A stretch of 64,000 nucleotides of DNA from CAIWHR01 sp963709525 (GCA_963709525.1 CAVPXB010000023.1:124001-188000); one strand, 5' to 3'. Positions 44,615 through 55,196 are shown, counted from the first letter of the stretch. Program-made: numbers and translations. Notes: generated by a model from the sequence alone, not told the origin.

Positions 44615-44919
44615 CGCCTGCCTGGACGAAGCGGGTCGGCGTCGAGTTGCAGCAACAGCGAAAGGCGGTCGTCGCGCGCGACGGTCTGCCAGGAGCGTTG
44701 CGTCAATGCGCCTTCGAGCGCCCACAGCAGGTTGAGGGAGGCGCGCGGGTTCTGCTCTCGGACGCGGCGGTAGGCCTCGACGGCGCCCAGCGCCCGCAGC
44801 GCCTCCGGTGACGCGATGCCGGCACGGGCGAGCATCGCCGCCGAAGCCGGGCCGAGGTTGGGCAGCGCGGCGAGGGTGGTCGCGCCTTGCGCGGTGGGAG
44901 CGGGGGAGGGCTTGCGCAT
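44611..44919 (-). CDS. TfoX C-terminal domain protein
   Basis: A 102-residue protein. LAALPNLGPASAAMLARAGI is the helix-hairpin-helix-like start of the TfoX/Sxy C-terminal domain, and LRALGAVEAYRRVREQNPRA then SLNLLWALEGALTQRSW complete it. The N-terminal TfoX domain is absent. Full TfoX/Sxy proteins control competence with CRP; stand-alone C-terminal domains are uncharacterised. It lies 48 bp after lexA and overlaps imuA by 4 bp, an uncommon partner for the mutagenesis genes. Confidence 0.82.
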   Translation of the reverse strand: MRKPSPAPTAQGATTLAALPNLGPASAAMLARAGIASPEALRALGAVEAYRRVREQNPRASLNLLWALEGALTQRSWQTVARDDRLSLLLQLDADPLRPGRR

Positions 44920-44967
44920 CGGGTGGGTTCGACGTAGCGCCGGTGCGGACCGGGCGATCGCGCCTTT

Positions 44968-45630
44968 CTACAGTGCCTTGCCGCTGCGGAAAAGACCCAC
45001 GCCGATGCCCTCGATCGTGAGCGCATCGCGGCCGCCTTCGACGATGATCGGCGCGAAGTCGGGGTTCTCGGCGACGAGCAGCACCTGTCCGCCGCGACGC
45101 TTCAGGCGCTTGACGGTGACCTCGTCGCCACCGGCACCGCTCAATCGGGCGACGACGATCTGCCCCGAACGCGCCTCGCTGCAACGATGGACGGCCAGCA
45201 GATCGCCGTCGAGAATGCCGGCGTCTTTCATGCTGGTGCCGCGTACCCGCAGCAGGTAATCGGCGCGCGGCGTGAAGAGGCCGGGATCGAGCCGGACGTG
45301 GCCCTCGATGTGTTCGGCCGCGAGGATCGGGTGGCCGGCGGCAACGCGACCGACCAGCGGCAACCCCAATCCCGGCAATTCCGGCATCTCCCGCAGGCGC
45401 AGGCCGCGCGACGTGCCGGGCAGCACCTCGATTGCGCCTTTTTTTGCCAGTGCACGCAGGTGATCCTCGGCCGAACTCGCCGTGCGAAAACCCAACCCGG
45501 TCGCGATTTCGGCCCGCGTGGGGGGCATGCCGGTGGCTTCGAGGTGACGGCGGATCCAGTCGAGGATTTCCTGCTGCCGCGCCGTCAGCGGCCGTGCGGT
45601 CGCGGTGGCGGTACGCAGTCCCAGCACCAT
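44968..45630 (-). CDS. lexA: LexA repressor (second-type, linked to imuA-imuB)
   Basis: A 220-residue LexA. The winged HTH reads LTARQQEILDWIRRHL, MPPTRAEIATGLGFRTASSA and EDHLRALAKKG. Cleavage site Ala98-Gly99 (VAAGHP), Ser133 (GTSMKD) and Lys174 (VTVKRLK) show an autocatalytic repressor. In the recognition helix, E. coli SPNAAEEH is replaced by TASSAEDH, consistent with an altered operator. The gene leads the operon lexA-tfoX domain-imuA-imuB. A separate classical LexA may exist elsewhere. Confidence 0.95.
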   Translation of the reverse strand: MVLGLRTATATARPLTARQQEILDWIRRHLEATGMPPTRAEIATGLGFRTASSAEDHLRALAKKGAIEVLPGTSRGLRLREMPELPGLGLPLVGRVAAGHPILAAEHIEGHVRLDPGLFTPRADYLLRVRGTSMKDAGILDGDLLAVHRCSEARSGQIVVARLSGAGGDEVTVKRLKRRGGQVLLVAENPDFAPIIVEGGRDALTIEGIGVGLFRSGKAL

Positions 45631-45670
45631 GGCGGACTCCCTGATCGCGCCGAGCGCGCGTTGTCGTGAT

Positions 45671-45690
45671 TACCGTACAAATATACGGTA
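45671..45690. promoter_or_regulatory. Candidate LexA operator at the lexA promoter
   Basis: TACCGTACAAATATACGGTA has 7-bp arms (TACCGTA / TACGGTA) and sits just downstream of the lexA -10 box, over the probable transcription start. The same element, with three changes, lies before dnaE2 (35734-35753). It does not match CTGT-N8-ACAG. Confidence 0.75.
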
Positions 45691-45695
45691 ATCGG

Positions 45696-45723
45696 ATTAT
45701 AGCCGGCGCAACGCCGTCGTCAA
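45696..45723 (-). promoter_or_regulatory. lexA promoter, near-consensus
   Basis: On the minus strand TTGACG (45723-45718) and TATAAT (45701-45696) are separated by 16 bp, close to the sigma-70 consensus. The candidate operator starts 5 bp downstream of the -10. The strong boxes fit a promoter that is held down by its own product and released on DNA damage. Confidence 0.75.
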
Positions 45724-45858
45724 CCCGATCCGCTTGAATGTTGGCATACTGCGAAATGGCGCAGGATCGTTGGCCAAGTGCGGCGGGGAGCTTCGCACCG
45801 GGCCAGGAGCGCAATCCGGCCAAGCTTTCTTCATCCACGGTAAAGAGGAGCGTTGAGC

Positions 45859-46494
45859 ATGGCGACCAAAACGAGTTCCAGGACGGCCAACACCCAATCG
45901 GCTGCAAACAAGGCCGGAGCGAGCAAGTCCGCGCCCAAAGCCGCCGCGATGCCACCGATGTTCGCGATGCCGAATGCCGAGCAGCTCGCCGCCTACGCGA
46001 AGACGATCACACCCGAGCAGGCATTCGAACTGTACCGGCAGAATGCCAGGCTTGCGCTCGACGTGATCGACGCGGCGCTCGAAAGCACCGCCAAGGTCCG
46101 CCGCCTGCAATTCGAAGGCGAGGAAAAGGCCCGCAGCATGCAGAAGAAGGTCGCGCGCCACGCGGCCGAAGCGGGCGATATGCCATCGCTGGTGGCGGCG
46201 GGACAAACAGCGTCGCAGGAAGTGGTCGAGCAGGCGATGGCGTATTGGGGGCAGATGTTCGATCTGGTGGTCGAGATCCAGAAGCGCCTGTTCTCGCTGA
46301 TGGAAGACCAGATGTCGGGTGTGCCGGGCGTCAAGGAAACAAAAGCGGCAATGGCGATGATGCCCGATTTCAAGCAAACCCAGAATCTCGTCTCGGCCTT
46401 GCAAGGCGTGATGTCCTCTGGCGGAACCGCGTTCGAGTCGATGCAACGCGTGATGAACGATTTCACCAAGATGATGCCGGGCGGCAAACGCTGA
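45859..46494 (+). CDS. Phasin family protein
   Basis: A 211-residue protein, ATG 45859 with AGAGGAG 8 bases upstream. A basic alanine/serine/lysine-rich head (residues 1-30) precedes a helical phasin domain: NAEQLAAYAKTITPEQAFEL and EVVEQAMAYWGQMFDLVVEI, ending NDFTKMMPGGKR. Phasins coat polyhydroxyalkanoate granules. A strong terminator follows, so it is a single-gene transcript, divergent from lexA. Confidence 0.88.
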   Translation: MATKTSSRTANTQSAANKAGASKSAPKAAAMPPMFAMPNAEQLAAYAKTITPEQAFELYRQNARLALDVIDAALESTAKVRRLQFEGEEKARSMQKKVARHAAEAGDMPSLVAAGQTASQEVVEQAMAYWGQMFDLVVEIQKRLFSLMEDQMSGVPGVKETKAAMAMMPDFKQTQNLVSALQGVMSSGGTAFESMQRVMNDFTKMMPGGKR

Positions 46495-46527
46495 GCCGAC
46501 TTCCCCGGAAGCGACCGGTCCAAAGGG

Positions 46528-46555
46528 AGCCGCGGCGCGAACCGCGGCTTTTTTT
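46528..46555 (+). terminator. Rho-independent terminator after the phasin gene
   Basis: GCCGCGG (46529-46535) and CCGCGGC (46542-46548) form a GC stem with a 6-base loop, followed by seven T. It lies 34 bp after the phasin stop. Confidence 0.92.
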
Positions 46556-46657
46556 CACCCTGACGATCCGCAGGCGGGTGGAAGTCCAGGTTCACGGCAA
46601 ATCGCAAACGTTCGGTCCGCGTTCGGGCGGTCGCAACGCGTGAGAGAATCGCGTTAC

Positions 46658-46748
46658 GCGCTCGTGGCGAAATTGGTAGACGCAGCGGGCTTAAAACCCG
46701 CCCTCGCTTCATCGCGGGATGCCGGTTCGATTCCGGCCGGGCGCACCA
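46658..46748 (+). tRNA. tRNA-Leu (UAA)
   Basis: A 91-base class II tRNA with encoded CCA. The acceptor GCGCTCG pairs with CGGGCGC (one G-U). The anticodon stem GCGGG/CCCGC holds the loop CTTAAAA, so the anticodon is TAA (UAA), reading UUA and UUG. The long variable arm and the T arm (GCCGG TTCGATT CCGGC) are clear. It stands alone between the phasin and lipocalin genes. Confidence 0.97.
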
Positions 46749-46827
46749 GGAAGCCGACGCATTGTCGCGCTCCAGCCGTGCGGGGGGACTCTTCGCGAAC
46801 CCCGGCAGTTTGTCGAAGGAGTTCATC

Positions 46828-47373
46828 GTGATACCCGTTCCATTGCGAGGAATCGCCGCCTTTGCCATCCTGCTGGGCTTGAGCGCCTGCTCCACGATGC
46901 CGCCCGGCGGCGTCGCCGCGGTCACCCCGTTCGACCTCAATCGCTATGAGGGCAAGTGGTACGAAATTGCCCGCCTCGACCACGCCTTCGAACGCGGTCT
47001 CCAGGACGTCAGTGCCAGCTATCGCAGCAAGCCCGACGGCAGCGTCGAAGTGATCAACCGTGGCTTCGATCGCGAGCGCAATGAGTGGCGCCAGGCCGCG
47101 GGGCGCGCCTTGTTTACCGGCGACACGAACACCGCGTCGTTGAAAGTTTCGTTCTTCGGGCCCTTCTACGGTGGCTACCATGTGGTCGCGCTGGACCAGC
47201 AGCACTACCGCTGGGCAATGGTGGTTGGACCCAGCCGCGACTACCTCTGGATATTGGCTCGCGAGAAGCAGTTGCCGGCGGAGATTCGTGAGCGGCTGCT
47301 GAACCAGGCCCGACAGCTGGGGTTGGATGTTCGACAGCTGATATGGGTAGACCAGGCACGCGATGACGGATAG
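46828..47373 (+). CDS. blc: Lipocalin (Blc-like lipoprotein)
   Basis: A 181-residue lipoprotein from GTG 46828 (GAAGGAG upstream). The signal ends in the lipobox LSAC at about residues 15-18. LNRYEGKWYEIARLDHAFER has the lipocalin G-x-W, then FFGPFYGGYHVVALDQQHYR, and VVGPSRDYLWILAREKQLP is the Blc-type end. Blc binds lysophospholipids at the outer membrane and is often stress-induced. Confidence 0.93.
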   Translation: MIPVPLRGIAAFAILLGLSACSTMPPGGVAAVTPFDLNRYEGKWYEIARLDHAFERGLQDVSASYRSKPDGSVEVINRGFDRERNEWRQAAGRALFTGDTNTASLKVSFFGPFYGGYHVVALDQQHYRWAMVVGPSRDYLWILAREKQLPAEIRERLLNQARQLGLDVRQLIWVDQARDDG

Positions 47374-47515
47374 TTCCCGGCGCCGAACGTGAAGTCATGA
47401 ATCCCGCCCGTATGGCCGTGATTGGCGCGGGCATCGTCAATTTGCTTCGTCCACGAGCGCCGGCGCGCCGGGAGCAGGTCGACAGCATGCGGTCGCCTCC
47501 GGCATAGGATATCGA

Positions 47516-48016
47516 ATGTCGCTCCCGTCCATGATCAAATGGCTCGTCATCGCGGTAGTGGTGCTTGCTTTGTTGGCGCTGGGGGCCGGGCAGATGGGTT
47601 TGCTGCGAGGGTCCGTGCCCACCGACCTGGGCGTACGTGACGGCAAGCTGAAGGCGCCTTCCGCAACGGCGAACAGCGTGAGCAGCCAAGCTGCGCTGCA
47701 TCCCGATCACCCGCAGCGCAATCAAGCCGCCATCGCGCCGCTGCCGCTAAAGGGTGACGGTCGGGCCACACTGGCCAGGATCAGGGCCATCGTGGAAACC
47801 ATGGAGGGCGGCGGTGTGGTGAAAAGCGAATCCGACTATCTGCACGCAGAGTTTACGACCAGGCTGATGGGATTCGTGGACGACGTCGAGTTCTGGTTCG
47901 ATCCGGTGGCTCAAGCGATCCAGGTGCGTTCGGCGTCGCGCATCGGTCGCAGCGACTTTGATGCCAACCGCAAGCGGATCGAGGACGTGCGCGCGGCATT
48001 GGCGACAAAGGACTGA
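47516..48016 (+). CDS. DUF1499 domain protein
   Basis: A 166-residue protein with one N-terminal membrane segment (MIKWLVIAVVVLALLALGAG). The DUF1499 core reads LARIRAIVETMEGGGVVKSE and DYLHAEFTTRLMGFVDDVEF, then WFDPVAQAIQVRSASRIGRS and DANRKRIEDVRAAL. Residues 20-60 may be an exported linker. The function of the family is unknown. It starts 142 bp after the lipocalin stop. Confidence 0.88.
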   Translation: MSLPSMIKWLVIAVVVLALLALGAGQMGLLRGSVPTDLGVRDGKLKAPSATANSVSSQAALHPDHPQRNQAAIAPLPLKGDGRATLARIRAIVETMEGGGVVKSESDYLHAEFTTRLMGFVDDVEFWFDPVAQAIQVRSASRIGRSDFDANRKRIEDVRAALATKD

Positions 48017-48081
48017 CGCAATGCGCGTCGCTTCGCATCGGTCCTGATCATCCTCGCCACAGAATCCCGCCTGGCACTTCG

Positions 48082-48664
48082 ATGTGTTCGTCTGAATCGC
48101 TTTCTGCGCGGATCGCCGACATTTTCGGCAACGCGCCGCTGAATGTCGGCACGATCCCGGACGCCGGCATTCGCAGCCACCTGCTGATGCCTGCCCCGGA
48201 GTGCGTGTTGTCGCCGGTACCGCTTCGCCATGTGGCGTGCTTTGCGCTCATCCGCCTCGACGCTCTGGCTCCTGCGTACGCGAGGCGCCCCCTGGCCACC
48301 GACGAGACTGGTCGTTGGCGCACAAACGCTGCGGGCTGCGCGCACCGCACGGCAGGACACCGAGTACCTGACCGGTGGGTCTTCCCACGCAGTGGAGATC
48401 TCTTCGGTCGCGGTGCTGGCTCCCACGCTGGACCGGACCGACCCGAACCTGTGGGACCTTCGCAGTACGGCAGTCGCCGTGGTGATGCGCTCGTTGCGCA
48501 CCGGTGGCGAGCAGGTCGGTCCCGCAAGGCTCGCGACCATGGTCCATGCGGTCGAGGGTGGCCTCGCTACGGTACTCGACGCCGCGCTTGCCGAGTTTCA
48601 CGCCGAAACCGATGCCGAGGCCTTGCGGGAAGCGACGGCCGCGTCCGGCAGTCGCGCCGGCTGA
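48082..48664 (+). pseudogene. Possible hypothetical gene, frame-disrupted
   Basis: Two plus-strand frames share what looks like one coding region. The first (ATG 48082) reads SARIADIFGNAPLNVGTIPD and becomes unnatural after about 48290. The second, open from before 48230 to the stop at 48664, reads HAVEISSVAVLAPTLDRTDP and LATVLDAALAEFHAETDAEA. No family is recognised. It may be a single gene with a frameshift near 48290, or a remnant. Confidence 0.35.
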
Positions 48665-48908
48665 ACGCGATCGCGGAGCACTTCGAGAATGACTTCCTGA
48701 ATATCCGAGCGGACATCGTGCAACAGTCCGCGCTGCTGAACGTTGACCGGCGCTGATGATTCGGCGATAGGCCTTGCCGCTCTCCGCTTCGATCGCGAGC
48801 GGTGGGTCATCGACGGTCGCGACCTGCCCGGGTTTGAGCGCCGGTCTGGACTCAGGTGGACTGCGAGCAGGGTGCTTGAGTCAGGGGAGGCGTGCAGGCC
48901 TGGGAAAC

Positions 48909-48982
48909 TGGAGGCGGGGGTCGGAATCGAACCGGCGTGGACGGCTTTGCAGGCCGCTGCATGACCACTCTGCCACCCCGCC
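48909..48982 (-). tRNA. tRNA-Cys (GCA)
   Basis: A 74-base tRNA on the minus strand. The acceptor GGCGGGG pairs with CCCCGCC, the discriminator is T (U73, typical of tRNA-Cys), and CCA is encoded. The anticodon loop CTGCAAA gives GCA. T arm GTTCGATTC is present. It is followed upstream on the same strand by tRNA-Gly. Confidence 0.97.
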
Positions 48983-49090
48983 AGGAGCGGCCGTTGCGTA
49001 CCCCCGCGCAACGCACGCGAAATACGCAACGCGTCTGACGAAAAGGGAGAGCCGCCTGCGTTTCGCCTGCTGGCTCTCCCTCGGGGAAAC

Positions 49091-49166
49091 TGGAGCGGGA
49101 AAGGAGTCTCGAACTCCCGACCTCAACCTTGGCAAGGTTGCGCTCTACCAACTGAGCTATTCCCGC
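49091..49166 (-). tRNA. tRNA-Gly (GCC)
   Basis: A 76-base tRNA on the minus strand with encoded CCA. The acceptor GCGGGAA pairs with TTCCCGC, and the loop TTGCCAA gives anticodon GCC. D arm GCTCAGTTGGTAGAGC and T arm GTTCGAGAC are standard. It forms a Gly-Cys pair 108 bp from tRNA-Cys, probably one transcript, downstream of the aminotransferase. Confidence 0.97.
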
Positions 49167-49257
49167 GTAAGACAGCCTGTAATTATAGCGGAATGTCGGC
49201 CCCTGTCAAAACGTTTGTCACGGCTGAAACGCGCGACATGCGGCCGACGCTGCGTCG

Positions 49258-50481
49258 TCAAGTCTTGGTGATGACCGCTGCGATCGACTGGGCGACGTGG
49301 TCGATGTTGTGCGAGTTGAGCGCTGCGACACAGATGCGTCCGGTGTCGATTGCGTAGACCGAGAATTCCTTGCGCAGGCGCTCGACCTGTTCCCTGGTCA
49401 GCCCCGAGTACGAGAACATGCCGTGTTGCCGCAGGACGAAGGAGAAGTCGGCCTGGGGCGCAAGGTGCCTGAGCCGCTCGACGAGGAGCTTTCTCACCGT
49501 GTGGATGCGCTCGCGCATCGTGCCCAGCTCGGTTTCCCACAATGCCCGCAGCTCGCCGTTGCCGAGCACGGTGGCGACGAGCTGTCCGCCGTGCGTCGGC
49601 GGGTTCGAGTAATTGGTGCGGATGAGCCGCTTCAGCTGCGACAGCGCGCGTACCGCTTCGTCCTTGCTGGCGCCGACGATGGTCAGCGCGCCGACCCGTT
49701 CGCCATAGAGCGAGAACGATTTGGAGAACGAGCTGGCGACCAGCAGCGGCCCCGGGGTCGCTGCGAACCGGCGCACCGCGGCGCCGTCGGGTTCGAGGCC
49801 GTCGCAAAAGCCCTGGTAGGCGATGTCGAGAAAGGGCACCAGCCCGCGCGAACGCACGATGTCGATGATCGTCGTCCACTGCACCTCGGTGGGATCGACG
49901 CCGGTCGGGTTGTGGCAGCACGCATGCAGCACCACGATCGACCCGGCCGGGATGCGCTCCAGGTCCGCCTTCATGGCGGGAAAGTCGAGGCCGCGGGTGG
50001 CGCCGTCGTAGTAGGCGTAGCTGTTGACGGTGAAACCCGCGCCTTCGAACAGCGCCCGGTGATTTTCCCACGAGGGATTGCTGATCCACAGCTGCGCTTC
50101 CGGGGCGAAGCGATGCAGGAAATCCGCCCCGACCTTGAGGGCACCGGTGCCGCCCAGCGCCTGGATGGTGACCGCCCGTCCCGATTGCACGACCTCGCTC
50201 TCGTCGCCGAACAGCAGTGTCTGGGCCGCCTTGTCGTAGGCGGCGAGGCCGTCGATCGGCAGGTAACCGCGGGGCGCCGAGCGCGCGGTCACCTCGCGCT
50301 CGGCGCGCTTGACGCACTCGAGCAACGGTACCTTGCCGTGGTCGTTGCAGTAGACGCCGACGCCGAGATTGACCTTGTGCGGATTGGTGTCGGCGACGAA
50401 TGCCTCGGTGATGCCGAGGATGGGGTCGCGGGGCGCGAGTTCGATGGTGGCAAGGACGGAGGGCTGCAGAGGTGCGATCAT
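49258..50481 (-). CDS. tyrB: Aromatic amino acid / aspartate aminotransferase
   Basis: A 407-residue class I aminotransferase from ATG 50481. TEAFVADTNPHKVNLGVGVY, WISNPSWENHRALFEGAGF, HACCHNPTGVDPTEVQW and DIAYQGFCDGLE fit subgroup I-alpha (AspC/TyrB). The PLP lysine is in SSFSKSFSLYGERVGAL, and FSFVLRQHGMFSYSGLT precedes the substrate Arg in DTGRICVAALN. It transfers amino groups between glutamate and aspartate, tyrosine or phenylalanine. TyrB is preferred on context beside uvrB; AspC activity cannot be excluded. Confidence 0.92.
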   Translation of the reverse strand: MIAPLQPSVLATIELAPRDPILGITEAFVADTNPHKVNLGVGVYCNDHGKVPLLECVKRAEREVTARSAPRGYLPIDGLAAYDKAAQTLLFGDESEVVQSGRAVTIQALGGTGALKVGADFLHRFAPEAQLWISNPSWENHRALFEGAGFTVNSYAYYDGATRGLDFPAMKADLERIPAGSIVVLHACCHNPTGVDPTEVQWTTIIDIVRSRGLVPFLDIAYQGFCDGLEPDGAAVRRFAATPGPLLVASSFSKSFSLYGERVGALTIVGASKDEAVRALSQLKRLIRTNYSNPPTHGGQLVATVLGNGELRALWETELGTMRERIHTVRKLLVERLRHLAPQADFSFVLRQHGMFSYSGLTREQVERLRKEFSVYAIDTGRICVAALNSHNIDHVAQSIAAVITKT

Positions 50482-50653
50482 GGCGATGGGCGTCAGGCGC
50501 GGACAGTTTCGTTGAGAGGGCGGCAAACGTGCAATTGTACCTTGCGTCAGCGTCGTCGATCCGCGACGTATCCATTGCCGCAGCAATCCCGGGCGTCTCT
50601 GGCCAGGCACGGCGCCGCGGCGCAACGCGGAAAGCCCGCAGAAGGCATTCCCC

Positions 50654-52480
50654 ATGCTGATCGCCGACGAGGGGCCGAAGCTCGCGCCCGCGACGGCGCT
50701 GAAGACGCTCGCCCGCATCGGGCGATTCCTGCGTCCCTATCGCGGCCGCGTCGCTGTCGCCGTAATCGCGCTGATCGTCGCCGCGGGCGCGACCCTGGCC
50801 ATCGGGCAGGGTTTGAAGGGGGTGATCGATCGCGGCTTCGCTGCCGGCAATGCAGCGGAGCTCGATCGCACGCTGGCAATGATGCTCGGAGTCGTGGCCC
50901 TGATGGCGGTGGCGACCTATCTGCGTTTCTACTCGGTCTCCTGGCTGGGCGAACGCGTGACCGCCGATCTGCGGCGCGCGGTGTTCGATCACCTGCTCGC
51001 GCTGTCGCCGGGCTTCTACGAAACCACGCGCACGGGCGAGGTGATTTCGCGCCTCACCAACGACACGACGATGCTGGAAACCGTGATCGGCAGCTCGGTG
51101 TCGATGGCGGTGCGCAACCTGCTGTTGCTCACCGGCGGCCTCGTCATGCTGGCGCTGACGAGCGCCAAGCTCACGTTGCTGGTGCTGGTCGGCGTCCCGG
51201 TCGTCGTGGTGCCGATCCTGCTGTTCGGCCGCCGCGTGCGCAAGCTGTCACGCGTGGCGCAGGATCGCGTCGGGGAGGTGGGAGCGTACCTCGACGAGGC
51301 ACTGCACGAGATTCGCACCGTGCAGGCCTACGCGCACGAGGCTATCGACCGTTCGCGGTTCGGCGACCGGGTGGAGTCCGCCTTTGCGGCGGCGCGGCAG
51401 CGGGTCAGGCAGAGGGCGCTGCTGGTCGCGGCGGTCATCCTGCTGGTGTTCGGCGCGATCGGCATCATCCTGTGGATCGGCGGCCACGACGTCGTCGCCG
51501 GCCGGCTGTCGCCCGGCGAGCTCTCTGCGTTCGTGTTCTATGCGGTGATCGTCGCCGGTTCGGTGGGCACGCTGTCGGAGGTGTACGGCGACCTGCAGCG
51601 GGCAGCCGGAGCCACCGAGCGGCTGTTTGAGCTCCTGCAAACCGAAACGCAGATTCAGGTGCCCGCAGTACCGGTCGTGCTGCCGATCCCGTCGCCGGGA
51701 ACGGTGCAATTCGACGCGGTGACGTTTCACTATCCGTCGCGTCCCGACGCGGCGGCGCTGGATCGCCTGTCGCTCGACGTCGGCAGCGGCGAGAGCCTCG
51801 CCCTGGTGGGGCCCTCGGGCGCGGGCAAGACGACGGTGTTCCAGTTGTTGCTGCGGTTCTATGATCCGCAGGCGGGGGCGGTGCTCGTGGACGGCGTCGA
51901 CGTGCGCGCGGCCGATCCCGTCGCCGTTCGCCGGCGCATCGCGGTCGTACCACAGGATCCGGTGATCTTCGCGGCGTCGGTACTGGACAATGTTCGCTAC
52001 GGCCGGCCGGAGGCGAGCGACGCCGACGTGCGTGCCGCCTGTGCGGCCGCCTATGCAGCGGAGTTCATCGAGCGATTGCCGGGGCGATACGACAGCTCCC
52101 TGGGCGAGCGGGGGGTGCGGCTGTCCGGCGGTCAACGGCAGCGGCTCGCCATCGCGCGGGCGATTCTGGCGGACCGCCCGATCCTCCTCCTGGACGAGGC
52201 CACCTCGGCGCTCGACGCCGAAAGCGAACGGATGGTGCAACTGGCGCTCGGTCGGCTGATGGCCGGCCGGACCACGTTGATCATCGCCCACCGACTCGCC
52301 ACGGTGCGCCACGCGGACCGGATCGCGGTGATGGATGCGGGTCGACTGGTCGCGGTCGGCACGCACGACGTGCTGGTCCGCGACAACCCGCTGTATGCAC
52401 GTCTGGCCGCGCTGCAGTTCGCGGATGCCGCGAGCCCCGGCCAGGATGTCGGCCCCCCGGGGCCGTCGCGGCCGGCCTGA
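50654..52480 (+). CDS. ABC exporter, fused membrane and ATPase domains
   Basis: A 608-residue half-transporter. Residues 20-320 are a six-segment exporter domain (FLRPYRGRVAVAVIALIVAA, SRLTNDTTMLETVIGSSVSM). The ATPase has Walker A GPSGAGKTTVFQ (near residue 388), signature LSGGQRQRLAIARAILADRP, Walker B ILLLDEATSALDAE and switch His in IIAHRLATV. The family includes MsbA-like lipid flippases and drug exporters; the substrate is not clear. It is divergent from the aminotransferase and 65 bp before uvrB. Confidence 0.9.
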   Translation: MLIADEGPKLAPATALKTLARIGRFLRPYRGRVAVAVIALIVAAGATLAIGQGLKGVIDRGFAAGNAAELDRTLAMMLGVVALMAVATYLRFYSVSWLGERVTADLRRAVFDHLLALSPGFYETTRTGEVISRLTNDTTMLETVIGSSVSMAVRNLLLLTGGLVMLALTSAKLTLLVLVGVPVVVVPILLFGRRVRKLSRVAQDRVGEVGAYLDEALHEIRTVQAYAHEAIDRSRFGDRVESAFAAARQRVRQRALLVAAVILLVFGAIGIILWIGGHDVVAGRLSPGELSAFVFYAVIVAGSVGTLSEVYGDLQRAAGATERLFELLQTETQIQVPAVPVVLPIPSPGTVQFDAVTFHYPSRPDAAALDRLSLDVGSGESLALVGPSGAGKTTVFQLLLRFYDPQAGAVLVDGVDVRAADPVAVRRRIAVVPQDPVIFAASVLDNVRYGRPEASDADVRAACAAAYAAEFIERLPGRYDSSLGERGVRLSGGQRQRLAIARAILADRPILLLDEATSALDAESERMVQLALGRLMAGRTTLIIAHRLATVRHADRIAVMDAGRLVAVGTHDVLVRDNPLYARLAALQFADAASPGQDVGPPGPSRPA

Positions 52481-52485
52481 GGGGT

Positions 52486-52513
52486 TTGTCGAACGAGCGT
52501 TCGGCGCTAGAAT
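52486..52513 (+). promoter_or_regulatory. uvrB promoter with palindromic operator candidate
   Basis: TTGTCG (52486-52491) and TAGAAT (52508-52513), 16 bp apart, make a plausible promoter ending 32 bp before the uvrB ATG. The palindrome CGAACGAGCGTTCG (52490-52503) fills the spacer. It fits the CGAAC-N4-GTTCG form of the LexA box known from Gram-positive bacteria, but not the element at lexA and dnaE2 here. Confidence 0.5.
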
Positions 52514-52545
52514 TACCGGTTCGCTGCATCTCCCCTCGAGGCCTC

Positions 52546-54579
<2,034 letters not shown>

Positions 54580-54689
54580 ATCGTTGGTGCAACCGTGCCG
54601 GTCGCGGGTGCCGCACGCGGGCGGTAGAATCGTCCCACCGGGTGTCGCGCCTCGCGTCCCGACGGGAAACGCCAACCCACTTTCCGCAC

Positions 54690-55196
54690 ATGAACCTCTG
54701 GAAATCAGTCCCGCCGGCGTCATCGATCCTGTTCGTCTGCATGGGCAATATCTGTCGGTCGCCGACCGCCGAAGGTGTCTTCCGGGATACGGCGGCGCGG
54801 CTGGGGGTCGTGGACCAGCTGCGGATCGACTCCGCGGGCACGGGCGACTGGCACGTGGGATCACCACCCGACCGCCGTGCCATCCAGGCGGCTCGGCGAC
54901 GCGGTTACGACCTGACAGCGCTGCGCGCACGCCAGGTTGAACCGCGTGATTTCGAGCGCTACGGCTGGATACTGGCGATGGATGAGTCCAACCTGAAGAT
55001 GTTGCAGGCGATGCGCCCGCCGGACTATCGCGGACACCTGGGGTTGTTTCTCGAGTTGGCGCCCACGCTCGCCCTGAGGGAGGTGCCGGATCCCTATTAC
55101 GGCGGGTTGGAGGGCTTCGAGTACGTCCTCGATCTCACCGAGACGGCTTCGCGTGCGGTGCTGGCGCGTTTGTTTCCCGAATTGCCTTTGACCTGA
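54690..55196 (+). CDS. Low-molecular-weight protein tyrosine phosphatase
   Basis: A 168-residue phosphatase. The P-loop is ILFVCMGNICRSPTAEGVF (C-x5-R-S, about residues 16-34) and the general acid loop is REVPDPYYGG near residue 133. ATG 54690 is used; the family core starts about ten residues later. Bacterial members act on tyrosine kinases of polysaccharide synthesis or as arsenate-reductase relatives; the DP-Y-Y loop fits a true phosphatase. It is 110 bp after uvrB. Confidence 0.92.
   Translation: MNLWKSVPPASSILFVCMGNICRSPTAEGVFRDTAARLGVVDQLRIDSAGTGDWHVGSPPDRRAIQAARRRGYDLTALRARQVEPRDFERYGWILAMDESNLKMLQAMRPPDYRGHLGLFLELAPTLALREVPDPYYGGLEGFEYVLDLTETASRAVLARLFPELPLT

Noticed and set aside
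45671..45690. Reading the lexA palindrome as a hairpin terminator
   Set aside because: It lies directly at a near-consensus promoter, has AT-rich arms and is repeated before dnaE2, which fits an operator better.
49297..51630. 777-codon plus-strand frame opposite the aminotransferase and into the ABC exporter
   Set aside because: Antisense of a certain aminotransferase followed by an off-frame reading of the exporter.
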